Shown: one piece after another, positions 54,610 to 63,316 of the stretch
How positions within the stretch are numbered: position 1 is the stretch's first letter
Layout: every line of letters begins with the position of its first letter
Origin: an uncultured bacterium
GTDB taxonomy: Bacteria > Bacteroidota > Bacteroidia > Bacteroidales > Bacteroidaceae
NCBI GenBank assembly: GCA_905215555.1
Contig: CAJMQU010000010.1
Coordinates: 1 to 64,000 of the forward strand
Reading direction: 5' to 3'
DNA length: 64,000 nucleotides
Notes under the pieces: generated by a model
The model's input: the letters and a program-made list of their open reading frames with translations, nothing else
Told to the model about the DNA's origin: nothing
Databases searched by the model: none
Made by a program: the position numbers and the translations under genes

Positions 54610-56943
54610 ATGAATAGAAAATTAATATTATCCTTAGCCCTGTCCGGGCTCGTGTTGACCACTACGGCGCAGACTTCCGTAGCGCCCACCATCCCCAGAG
54701 ACGAGAAAATAGAGAAGAAAGTGGAGGCTTTGCTTAAGAAGATGACCCTTGAAGAAAAAATAGGCCAGATGACGGAGCTTACCATTGATGTCATTACGAA
54801 ACGTGACAATTCCTCTAAAGATTTTCAGGTAGACGACGCCCTGCTGGACACCGTTATCGGTAAGTATAAAGTGGGCTCTATTCTGAATGTCCCCCAGGGC
54901 GTTGCCCAATCCAAAGAAAAATGGGAGGAAATCATCCGGAAGATACAAGATAAATCAATGAAAGTGATTGGTATTCCCTGCATCTATGGTGTAGACCAGA
55001 TACATGGAACTACTTATACGTTGGGGGGAACTTTCTTCCCGCAAGGCATCAATATGGCAGCTACCTTCAATCGTGGACTGGTACGTGAAGGCTCGCGCAT
55101 CTCCGCTTATGAGACCAAGGCCGGAAGTATCCCCTGGACGTATGCTCCCGTTCTCGACCTGGCGCGTGACGCCCGCTGGCCCCGCCATTGGGAAAACTAT
55201 GGTGAAGATTGCTATGTAAATGCAGAAATGGGACGCGAGTCCGTCCTTGGTTTCCAGGGAGAAGACCCCAATAGGATAGGAAAACAACACGTGGCTGCTT
55301 GCCTCAAGCACTATATGGGTTATGGCGTTCCGGTGTCGGGCAAGGACCGTACTCCTTCATCTATTACCGTGCAGGATATGCGTGAAAAGCATTTTGCACC
55401 GTTTGTCGAGGGTATCAAGGCCGGTGCCCTGTCAGTTATGGTAAACTCTGCCATGAACAACGGACTTCCTTTCCACGCCAACTACGAACTGCTGACACAG
55501 TGGCTGAAAGAAGACCTGAACTGGGATGGCCTGGTCGTGACCGACTGGGCGGATATCAATAACCTCTATACCCGTGATAAGATTGCCGGAAGCAAGAAGG
55601 AAGCCATCAAAATAGCCATCAATGCCGGCATCGATATGTCTATGGTGCCCTACGAATGGAGTTTCTGCACCTATCTGAAAGAGCTGGTGGAAGAAGGCGA
55701 AGTGCCGATGAGCCGTATTGATGATGCCGTACGCCGCGTGTTGCGTATGAAATATCGGTTGGGATTGTTCGATACCCCTGCTTACAATCATAAAGATTTT
55801 CCTTTGTTCGGTGGTAAGGAACATGCTGCTGCGGCTTTGCAGGCTGCCGAAGAGTCTCTGGTGCTGCTGAAGAATACAGATGACATCCTGCCGCTGGCTT
55901 CCGGCAAGAAACTGTTGATAACCGGCCCCAATGCCAACTCCATGCGCACGCTTAACGGTGGCTGGTCTTACTCCTGGCAAGGCGACAAGGCTGATGATTG
56001 CGCGGCCGATTATAACACCATCCTTGAGTCGTTCACCAACAAGTTCGGTGCTTCCAATATTATCTATGAGCCGGGCGTTACTTATAAGAAAGGTGGTGCC
56101 TGGTGGGAAGAAAACGCTCCCGAAATAGATAAAGCCGTGGCTGCCGCTGTCCATGCGGATTATATCATTGCCTGTATCGGAGAGAATTCCTACTGTGAAA
56201 CTCCGGGTAACCTGACCAATCTCTTCCTATCCAAAAATCAGCTCGACTTGGTGAAAGCACTGGCTGCCACCGGTAAACCGGTTGTGCTTGTGCTGAACGA
56301 GGGACGTCCGCGCATCGTCAGCGAAATAGAACCGTTGGCAAAAGCGGTGATCAACACGATGCTTCCGGGCAATTACGGTGGCGACGCTCTTGCAAACCTT
56401 GTATCCGGCGACGCCAACTTCAGCGGAAAGATGCCTTATACTTATCCGAGAGATATCAATTCATTGTTTACCTATGACTATAAACCTTGTGAAGACCTCG
56501 AAAAGATGCAGGGTGCTTATGATTATGATGCCGTGATGTCCGTACAGTGGGCATTCGGTTACGGATTGAGCTATACTACTTATGCTTACAGTAATCTCAA
56601 GGCGGACAAAACGAGTTTCACTGCCGATGATGTGCTGACCTTTACTGTGGACGTGAAGAACACCGGAAACCGTATAGGCAAGGAAAGCGTCCTGTTGTTC
56701 AGCAGCGACCTGATAGCTTCACTCACGCCTGATGTGCGCCGTCTGCGTGCTTTTGAGAAAGTGGAACTGAGACCGGGTGAAACCAAAACCGTTACCCTGA
56801 AAGTGAAAGGCTCCGACCTTGCTTTCGTTGGCTATGACGGCAAATGGATATTGGAGAAAGGTGATTTCCGCATCCAGACAGGTAATCAGACGCTGAATAT
56901 CACCTGCACGGATACGAAGAAGTGGAATACGCCGAATAAATAA
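54610..56943 (+). CDS. GH3 beta-glycosidase
   Basis: 777 residues with a signal peptide ending TTAQT. Layout is the usual GH3 order: TIM barrel domain (about 35-390), alpha/beta sandwich (about 400-620) and a fibronectin III-like domain (about 660-770). The nucleophile is D312 in GLVVTDWADI; KHYMGYG and the EDCYVNAEMG region are family blocks of the first domain. Typical substrates are beta-glucosides or beta-xylosides; the sequence does not decide. It is transcribed from its own promoter but follows two esterase genes in the same direction, which suggests joint action on plant cell-wall oligosaccharides. Confidence 0.94.
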   Translation: MNRKLILSLALSGLVLTTTAQTSVAPTIPRDEKIEKKVEALLKKMTLEEKIGQMTELTIDVITKRDNSSKDFQVDDALLDTVIGKYKVGSILNVPQGVAQSKEKWEEIIRKIQDKSMKVIGIPCIYGVDQIHGTTYTLGGTFFPQGINMAATFNRGLVREGSRISAYETKAGSIPWTYAPVLDLARDARWPRHWENYGEDCYVNAEMGRESVLGFQGEDPNRIGKQHVAACLKHYMGYGVPVSGKDRTPSSITVQDMREKHFAPFVEGIKAGALSVMVNSAMNNGLPFHANYELLTQWLKEDLNWDGLVVTDWADINNLYTRDKIAGSKKEAIKIAINAGIDMSMVPYEWSFCTYLKELVEEGEVPMSRIDDAVRRVLRMKYRLGLFDTPAYNHKDFPLFGGKEHAAAALQAAEESLVLLKNTDDILPLASGKKLLITGPNANSMRTLNGGWSYSWQGDKADDCAADYNTILESFTNKFGASNIIYEPGVTYKKGGAWWEENAPEIDKAVAAAVHADYIIACIGENSYCETPGNLTNLFLSKNQLDLVKALAATGKPVVLVLNEGRPRIVSEIEPLAKAVINTMLPGNYGGDALANLVSGDANFSGKMPYTYPRDINSLFTYDYKPCEDLEKMQGAYDYDAVMSVQWAFGYGLSYTTYAYSNLKADKTSFTADDVLTFTVDVKNTGNRIGKESVLLFSSDLIASLTPDVRRLRAFEKVELRPGETKTVTLKVKGSDLAFVGYDGKWILEKGDFRIQTGNQTLNITCTDTKKWNTPNK

Positions 56944-56967
56944 GATTTTTCCGGAAGGTGCCGAAAC

Positions 56968-57059
56968 ACACCACAGATTACACGGATTGACGCAGATTAA
57001 AATTAAATAATTGATTATCAAGATAGATAATCTGTGTCAATTCGTGTAATCTGTGGTGT
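56968..57059. repeat. Inverted repeat behind the GH3 gene
   Basis: Left arm ACACCACAGATTACACGGAT (from 56968 to 56999) pairs with a right arm ending ATTCGTGTAATCTGTGGTGT (57028-57059), arms of about 32 bases with a few mismatches. It can act as a terminator and resembles the element at 41593 in build but not in sequence. Confidence 0.85.
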
Positions 57060-57270
57060 ATTTTGATACACCCACATACATAAAGTAACCCTGTCGCCCT
57101 TCCCCTTTATCAAAAAGATAGTAAAACATCCGTATTGCTGTCCTTTCCGTTTCGTAAAAAGGTGAAAATAGATTTCCTTTCTATTGCATAAAAGAATATA
57201 AATGCATGAATCTGAATAATAATTCTCAGTTCCCCCATGTTTATGCAAAATAACTAACTATCTGATATGC

Positions 57271-57375
57271 CCAATCTATATATGTAACGTCTCCAATCTA
57301 TATATCTAATGCTTCCGATCTATATATGTAATGCCTTCCATCTCTATATCCGACATTTCCCATCTCTATTTCCTT
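57271..57375. repeat. Five degenerate 22-23-base direct repeats
   Basis: Units starting at 57271, 57293, 57315, 57338 and 57359 share CC-AATCTATATATGTAA or a degraded form (CCATCTCTATATC). The first three are closest. The 57240-57640 spacer holds no gene otherwise. Confidence 0.75.
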
Positions 57376-57647
57376 CATGAACCAACACTATTTCGTCCTC
57401 CAGCGGAATATATTTCTTTTTTTAGAGTTGTTCGTATTTATGTATTCCTTTATTTATCTGTCAGATACGGTTTTTTACTTCCGTATTTCCGTTTACGCCG
57501 CCCTCCACACGTAAATACGCCATTCTCGTGATGCATAAAATACAAAATGTCAAATGCATAATTACACCTCCGAAGCCGTTTTACAGAAGTCATTTATGCT
57601 ACTTTCTCTCTTCAAGAGCGTTAAATGATTCTTTTTTTCTCTAATAT

Positions 57648-57678
57648 TTTGTAGTCGAACAGATTATTTATATCTTTG
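57648..57678 (+). promoter_or_regulatory. Promoter of the rimP-nusA-infB operon
   Basis: TTTG (57648-57651), 19 bases, TATCTTTG (57671-57678): the best match to the Bacteroides consensus in the window. Transcription should begin near 57685, about 60 bases before rimP. Confidence 0.75.
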
Positions 57679-57699
57679 CAACCGCAATGGATGAAAGGT

Positions 57700-57725
57700 G
57701 GAGGGGCAATTAAGCTCCTTTTTTT
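57700..57725 (+). promoter_or_regulatory. Terminator-like element in the rimP leader
   Basis: GGAG (57700-57703) pairs with CTCC (57715-57718), followed by seven T. It lies between the promoter and the rimP ATG, so it could attenuate the operon. A nine-codon ORF (57687-57713, ATG to TAA) overlaps the left arm and loop. The stem is short, so the call is tentative. Confidence 0.35.
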
Positions 57726-57744
57726 GTTCTTATATAGTTAATCA

Positions 57745-58212
57745 ATGATAGAAAAGAAAACTGTTTGTCAGATTGTTGAAGAGTGGCTGGACGGAAAAGA
57801 GTATTTCCTGGTGGAAGTGACTATCAGCCCGGACGACAAGATTGTGGTGGAAATTGACCACAAAGAAGGGGTTTGGATTGAGGATTGTGTGGAACTGAGC
57901 CGATACATCGAATCCAAGTTGAACCGTGAAGAGGATGACTATGAGTTGGAGGTAGGTTCTGCCGGTATCGGACAGCCATTTAAAGTGTTGCAACAGTACC
58001 GTAACCACATCGGAAAAGAAGTGGAAGTGCTGAAAAAAGACGGACGTAAGTTGTGCGGCGTACTCAAAGCGGTCGACGAACAGCATTTCACCGTAACCAT
58101 TGAGAAGAAAGTGAAACCCGAAGGAGCCAAGCGCCCCCAGTTGGTGCAAGAGGATGAAACCTTTGCGTATGATGAAATAAAATATACTAAATACTTAATC
58201 AGTTTTAAATAA
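57745..58212 (+). CDS. rimP: Ribosome maturation factor RimP
   Basis: 155 residues. RimP helps assemble the 30S subunit. The N-terminal domain shows IVVEIDHKEGVWIEDCVELS and the middle a YELEVGSAGIGQPFK stretch, the usual EVSSPG-like family motif in a divergent form; the C-terminal domain is the SH3-like fold. It stands first in the conserved order rimP-nusA-infB, with nusA 4 bases behind. Confidence 0.9.
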   Translation: MIEKKTVCQIVEEWLDGKEYFLVEVTISPDDKIVVEIDHKEGVWIEDCVELSRYIESKLNREEDDYELEVGSAGIGQPFKVLQQYRNHIGKEVEVLKKDGRKLCGVLKAVDEQHFTVTIEKKVKPEGAKRPQLVQEDETFAYDEIKYTKYLISFK

Positions 58213-58216
58213 GACT

Positions 58217-59551
58217 ATGGCCAAAAAAGTAGAAACTGTCAGCTTGATAGATACATTTTCGGAATTTAAGGAACTGAAAAATATCGATAGAACCACAATG
58301 GTGAGCGTACTCGAAGAGTCGTTCCGTAGTGTGATTGCGAAGATGTTCGGTACCGATGAAAATTACGACGTAATCGTGAACCCGGACAAGGGGGACTTCG
58401 AGATATGGCGTAACCGTGAAGTGGTGGCGGATGAAGACTTGGAGAATCCGAACTTGCAGATTGCACTGTCGGAAGCACTGAAAATCGATGCTTCTTATGA
58501 AGTGGGCGAAGAAGTGACGGATGAGGTGATCTTCGCGAATTTCGGTCGCCGTGCCATCCTGAACCTGCGCCAGACGTTGGCTTCAAAGATTTTGGAACTG
58601 GAAAAAGACAGTATCTATAATAAATATATTGATAAGGTAGGCAATATCATCAACGCAGAGGTATACCAGATATGGAAGAAGGAAATGCTGCTGCTGGATG
58701 ACGAAGGAAACGAGTTGCTGTTGCCCAAGACGGAACAGATTCCGAGCGATTTCTATCGCAAAGGAGAAACCGCACGCGCTGTGGTTGCCCGTGTGGATAA
58801 CAAGAACAACAACCCGAAAATCATCCTTTCACGTACATCGCCTGTATTCTTGCAGCGTTTGTTCGAGATGGAAGTGCCCGAAATCAATGATGGACTGATC
58901 ACCATTAAGAAGATTGCCCGCATCCCCGGCGAGCGCGCCAAGATTGCCGTTGAATCGTACGACGACCGTATCGATCCGGTAGGTGCCTGCGTAGGTGTAA
59001 AGGGTAGCCGTATTCATGGTATCGTTCGTGAGTTGCGCAACGAGAATATTGATGTAATCAACTATACGAACAATATTCAGTTGTTTATTCAGCGTGCCCT
59101 CAGCCCCGCAAAGATATCTTCTATCCGACTGAACGAAGAAGAGCGTAAGGCAGAAGTTTTCCTGAGACCGGAAGAGGTGTCGCTGGCTATTGGTAAAGGC
59201 GGTTTGAATATCAAACTTGCCAGTATGTTGACCGAGTACACCATTGACGTGTTCCGTGAGTTGGATCAGGCTGTTGAAGATGAGGATATCTATTTGGATG
59301 AGTTCAGAGATGAAATCGACGGTTGGGTGATTGACGCCATCAAAGCGATTGGTATCGATACTGCAAAAGCCGTGCTGAACGCTCCACGTGAGATGTTGAT
59401 TGAGAAGACTGACCTGGAAGAAGAAACGGTGGATGAGGTATTACGCATTTTAAGTTCGGAGTTTGAGGAAGGCGAGCCTGAATTTGAGCCGGAGCCTGAA
59501 TTCGGACCGGAACCTGAGGTTGACCCTGAAGTAGAGCCAGAAGCAGAATAA
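58217..59551 (+). CDS. nusA: Transcription termination/antitermination factor NusA
   Basis: 444 residues. NusA binds RNA polymerase and RNA to control pausing and termination. The N-terminal RNA polymerase-binding domain spans about 1-125, the S1 domain about 130-200, and KH domains about 205-345 (GACVGVKGSRIHGIVREL and AIGKGGLNIKLAS are the KH loops). The C-terminus is an acidic tail of Pro/Glu repeats. No further acidic repeat domains of the E. coli type are seen. It lies between rimP and infB. Confidence 0.95.
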   Translation: MAKKVETVSLIDTFSEFKELKNIDRTTMVSVLEESFRSVIAKMFGTDENYDVIVNPDKGDFEIWRNREVVADEDLENPNLQIALSEALKIDASYEVGEEVTDEVIFANFGRRAILNLRQTLASKILELEKDSIYNKYIDKVGNIINAEVYQIWKKEMLLLDDEGNELLLPKTEQIPSDFYRKGETARAVVARVDNKNNNPKIILSRTSPVFLQRLFEMEVPEINDGLITIKKIARIPGERAKIAVESYDDRIDPVGACVGVKGSRIHGIVRELRNENIDVINYTNNIQLFIQRALSPAKISSIRLNEEERKAEVFLRPEEVSLAIGKGGLNIKLASMLTEYTIDVFRELDQAVEDEDIYLDEFRDEIDGWVIDAIKAIGIDTAKAVLNAPREMLIEKTDLEEETVDEVLRILSSEFEEGEPEFEPEPEFGPEPEVDPEVEPEAE

Positions 59552-59619
59552 GGTGTCTGGTGACATTCGTTTCTGTTTGCACTAACTTCTTTCTCCACAT
59601 TATTCATTAAATTTTTAGT

Positions 59620-62600
59620 ATGACGATTAGGTTAAATAAAGTAACAAGAGATTTGAATGTAGGAATTTCAACGGTAGTTGAGTTCTTGCAGAAGAAAGGC
59701 TTTGCCGTTGAGGCAAACCCCAATACAAAAATTACTGAGGAGCAATATGCTTTGCTCGTGAAAGAGTTCAGTACAGATAAGAACCTTAGACTTGAATCAG
59801 AACGTTTCATTCAGGAGCGACAGAACAAAGACCGGAACAAAGCGTCGGTATCTATTGACGGTTACGAAGCGGAGACTGCGGAGAAAGCAAGAGTTGAGGA
59901 AATCAAGACTGTAATCCCCGAAGATGCCCGTCCGAAGTTTAAACCGGTCGGAAAGATTGACTTAGATAAACTGAACAACCGGAAACCGGTAGTGGAGAAA
60001 GTGGAAGAAAAGAAAGTAGAAGAAATTGCACCTGTGGTGAAGGAAGAACCCAAACCGCAGCCTAAGCCGGAACTCAGGCCCGAACCTAAGCCGGAGCCTA
60101 AACCGGAACCCAAACCGGAGCCCGAATCCAAACCGGCACCAGCTCCTGCACCCAAGCCTGAGCCTGTGGTGAAAGAAGAACCGAAAGTGGTTGTGGAATC
60201 CAAACCGGCACCAACTCCGGTAGCACCTCATAAAGAAGAAATGAAAAAAGAAACGCCTGCTCCTGTGGCACCTGCCAAGGAAGAACCGAAGCCTGTTGCG
60301 GCTGAAGAAACACCTGCGAAGAGTGGTGAAGCGGAAATCTTCACAATTCATAAACCGGAGTTTGTTTCTAAGATTAATATCATCGGGCAGATTGACCTGG
60401 CTACGCTGAACCAATCTACACGTCCCAAGAAGAAGACCAAAGAGGAAAAACGTAAGGAACGTGAAGAGAAGGAAAAGATTCGTCAGGATCAGAAGAAACT
60501 GATGAAAGAGGCGATTATCAAGGAAATCCGCCGCGAAGACAGTAAAGTGAAAGATGGCAAGGAAAAAGACACCGATGCCAACGGAAACAAGAAAAAACGT
60601 CTCCGTATTAATAATAATAAGGAGAAAGTAGATATCAATAACGCGTCCAACTTCCAGCGTGGAGGTGACCGTCCGGGAGGCGGAAAACCCCAGGGAGGCG
60701 GCCAGGGCGGTGGTGCCAATAACCATCAGGGAGGCGGCAATCGCAACAACCGTAACAACAATAACAACAAGGACCGTTTCAAGAAACCTGTCATCAAACA
60801 GGAAGTTAAGGAGGAAGACGTAGCTAAACAAGTAAAAGAAACCTTGGCACGCCTCACTTCCAAAGGTAAGAGCAAAACATCGAAATATCGTAAGGATAAG
60901 CGCGACATGGCTTCCAGCCGTATGCAGGAAATGGAAGACCGTGAAATGGCGGACAGCAAGGTACTGAAGATTACGGAATTCGTGACGGCAAATGAGTTGG
61001 CAAGCATGATGGATGTTTCCGTTACGCAGGTTATCGCTACTTGTATGAGTATCGGTATCATGGTTTCCATCAACCAGCGATTGGATGCTGAAACCATCAA
61101 TCTGGTGGCAGAAGAATTCGGCTACAAAACCGAGTATGTCAGTGCGGAAGTGGCACAGGCCATTGTTGAGGAAGAAGACTCTGAAGAAGATCTGGAACCA
61201 CGCGCACCGATTGTTACCGTCATGGGTCACGTAGACCATGGTAAGACTTCATTGCTCGACTATATCCGTAAGGCAAATGTTATTGCCGGTGAAGCCGGTG
61301 GTATCACGCAGCACATCGGTGCTTACAATGTGAAGCTGGAAGACGGACGTAAGATTACGTTCCTCGATACTCCGGGGCATGAGGCGTTTACCGCCATGCG
61401 TGCCCGTGGTGCGAAGGTGACGGACGTGGTTATCATTATTGTCGCTGCCGACGACAACGTGATGCCGCAGACGAAGGAGGCTATCAACCATGCCATGGCT
61501 GCCGGTGTACCTATCGTATTCGCAATTAACAAGATTGATAAACCGACTGCCAATGCCGACAAGATAAAGGAAGAACTGGCAGCTATGAACTACCTCGTTG
61601 AAGAATGGGGCGGTAAGTATCAGTCGCAAGATATCTCAGCTAAGAAGGGTCTGGGTGTGAACGATCTGTTGGAAAAGGTATTGCTGGAAGCTGAAATGCT
61701 CGACTTGAAGGCAAACCCGAACCGTAAGGCTACCGGTTCCATCATTGAGTCTTCTCTGGACAAGGGACGTGGTTATGTAGCTACCATGCTGGTTTCCAAC
61801 GGTACGTTGCGCGTAGGCGACATCGTGCTGGCAGGTACGGCTTACGGTAAGGTGAAAGCCATGTTCAACGAACGTAACCAGCGTCTGAAAGAGGCCGGAC
61901 CGTCTGAACCGGTATTGATTCTCGGTTTGAACGGGGCACCTGCCGCAGGCGATACGTTCCATGTGCTTGATACGGAACAGGAAGCACGTGAAATTGCCAA
62001 CAAGCGTGAACAGTTGCAACGCGAACAGGGCTTGCGTACTCAGAAGATGTTGACTTTGGATGAAGTAGGTCGCCGTCTGGCTTTGGGCGATTTCCACGAA
62101 CTGAACATCATCGTTAAGGGTGACGTGGACGGTTCTGTAGAGGCATTGAGCGACTCGTTGATCAAGCTGTCCACGGAACAGGTACAGGTGAATGTTATCC
62201 ACAAGGGTGTTGGAGCTATCTCCGAGTCCGACGTTTCACTGGCTGCCGCTTCAGATGCCATTATCATCGGCTTCCAGGTGCGTCCGTCGAATGCTGCTGC
62301 GAAGTTGGCGGAAAACGAGGGTGTGGATATCCGCAAATACTCGGTAATCTACGACGCTATCGAAGAGGTGAAGGCCGCTATGGAAGGTATGTTGGCACCG
62401 CAGGTGAAGGAGCAGGTGACTGCGACCATCGAAGTACGCGAAGTGTTCAATATCACCAAGGTAGGTCTCGTAGCCGGCGCGGTAGTGAAGACCGGAAAGG
62501 TGAAACGCAGCGACAAGGCTCGTCTCATCCGCGATGGTATTGTAATCTTCACTGGTGCTATCAATGCTTTGAAACGTTTCAAGGATGATGTGAAGGAAGT

Positions 62601-62706
62601 GGGTACCAACTTCGAGTGTGGTATCAGCCTGACCAACTGCAACGATATCAAGGTAGGTGATATCATCGAGTCTTATGAGGAAATAGAAGTAAAACAAACT
62701 CTTTAA
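59620..62706 (+). CDS. infB: Translation initiation factor IF-2
   Basis: 1028 residues. IF-2 is the GTPase that places initiator tRNA on the ribosome. An N-terminal IF2-N domain (1-50) is followed by a long low-complexity part: Pro/Glu/Lys repeats at about 140-200, basic coiled coil at 270-340 and a Gly/Asn-rich stretch at 345-385. The GTPase has GHVDHGKTS, DTPGHEAFTAMRARGA and NKIDKP. C-terminal domains II-IV follow. Long N-terminal extensions of this kind are usual in Bacteroidetes. Confidence 0.96.
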   Translation: MTIRLNKVTRDLNVGISTVVEFLQKKGFAVEANPNTKITEEQYALLVKEFSTDKNLRLESERFIQERQNKDRNKASVSIDGYEAETAEKARVEEIKTVIPEDARPKFKPVGKIDLDKLNNRKPVVEKVEEKKVEEIAPVVKEEPKPQPKPELRPEPKPEPKPEPKPEPESKPAPAPAPKPEPVVKEEPKVVVESKPAPTPVAPHKEEMKKETPAPVAPAKEEPKPVAAEETPAKSGEAEIFTIHKPEFVSKINIIGQIDLATLNQSTRPKKKTKEEKRKEREEKEKIRQDQKKLMKEAIIKEIRREDSKVKDGKEKDTDANGNKKKRLRINNNKEKVDINNASNFQRGGDRPGGGKPQGGGQGGGANNHQGGGNRNNRNNNNNKDRFKKPVIKQEVKEEDVAKQVKETLARLTSKGKSKTSKYRKDKRDMASSRMQEMEDREMADSKVLKITEFVTANELASMMDVSVTQVIATCMSIGIMVSINQRLDAETINLVAEEFGYKTEYVSAEVAQAIVEEEDSEEDLEPRAPIVTVMGHVDHGKTSLLDYIRKANVIAGEAGGITQHIGAYNVKLEDGRKITFLDTPGHEAFTAMRARGAKVTDVVIIIVAADDNVMPQTKEAINHAMAAGVPIVFAINKIDKPTANADKIKEELAAMNYLVEEWGGKYQSQDISAKKGLGVNDLLEKVLLEAEMLDLKANPNRKATGSIIESSLDKGRGYVATMLVSNGTLRVGDIVLAGTAYGKVKAMFNERNQRLKEAGPSEPVLILGLNGAPAAGDTFHVLDTEQEAREIANKREQLQREQGLRTQKMLTLDEVGRRLALGDFHELNIIVKGDVDGSVEALSDSLIKLSTEQVQVNVIHKGVGAISESDVSLAAASDAIIIGFQVRPSNAAAKLAENEGVDIRKYSVIYDAIEEVKAAMEGMLAPQVKEQVTATIEVREVFNITKVGLVAGAVVKTGKVKRSDKARLIRDGIVIFTGAINALKRFKDDVKEVGTNFECGISLTNCNDIKVGDIIESYEEIEVKQTL

Positions 62707-62710
62707 TAGT

Positions 62711-62797
62711 AGTTGAGAGTTGAGGATTGAGAGTTGAGAGTTTGCTATGCAGCGTATTTGCGCAGCTTAACTCTCAACTCTCAATTCTCAACTCTTA
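62711..62797. repeat. Inverted repeat of GAGAGTTGAGA units
   Basis: Left arm 62711-62742 carries AGTTGAGAGTTGAGGATTGA and more copies of the unit; right arm 62768-62797 is the complement. It lies between infB and cvpA and can form a long hairpin. A short T-run (TTTTTT) follows, so it may terminate infB transcripts. Confidence 0.85.
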
Positions 62798-62809
62798 ACT
62801 TTTTTAACC

Positions 62810-63313
62810 ATGACAATATTGGATATCATCATATTGGTGGTGGTCGGTGCCGGAGCGGTTATCGGTTTTATTAAAGGCTTCATCAAGCAGTTGGCGTCAA
62901 TCCTGGGACTGATTGTCGGTTTGCTGGCAGCGAAAGCGCTGTATGTGTCGGTAGCTGAGAATGTCTTTTCCAAGATAACGGATTCCATGACGTTTGCACA
63001 GATACTGGCATTTGTCGTTATCTGGGTGTTGGTGCCGTTGCTGTTCCTGCTGGTGGCTGCTTTACTGACCAAGGCGATGGAAGCTGTTTCGCTCGGTTGG
63101 CTCAACCGCTGGCTCGGTGCGGGACTGGGAGCACTGAAATTCCTGTTGCTGACCAGTTTACTGATTTGTGTTATTGAGTTTATTGACTCGGATAATACGC
63201 TGGTCGACCAAACAATGAAGGAGGATTCAGTGTTATATTATCCTATAGAGTCCTTCGCAGGGATGTTTTTCCCTGCCGCAAAAGAAGTTACTGAACAATA
63301 TATACTTAATTAA
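62810..63313 (+). CDS. cvpA: CvpA family membrane protein
   Basis: 167 residues with four hydrophobic segments (about 3-20, 28-48, 62-90 and 100-122). The start ILDIIILVVVGAGAVIGFIK and the GFIKQLASILGLIVG stretch match the CvpA family, named for colicin V production in E. coli and found widely in bacteria as an inner membrane protein. Its stop is 3 bases before sufB. Confidence 0.88.
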   Translation: MTILDIIILVVVGAGAVIGFIKGFIKQLASILGLIVGLLAAKALYVSVAENVFSKITDSMTFAQILAFVVIWVLVPLLFLLVAALLTKAMEAVSLGWLNRWLGAGLGALKFLLLTSLLICVIEFIDSDNTLVDQTMKEDSVLYYPIESFAGMFFPAAKEVTEQYILN

Positions 63314-63316
63314 ATA

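Noticed and set aside
59962..61239. 425-codon minus-strand frame opposite infB
   Set aside because: Phe/Arg/Leu-rich product arises from the Pro/Glu/Lys repeats of IF-2 on the other strand.
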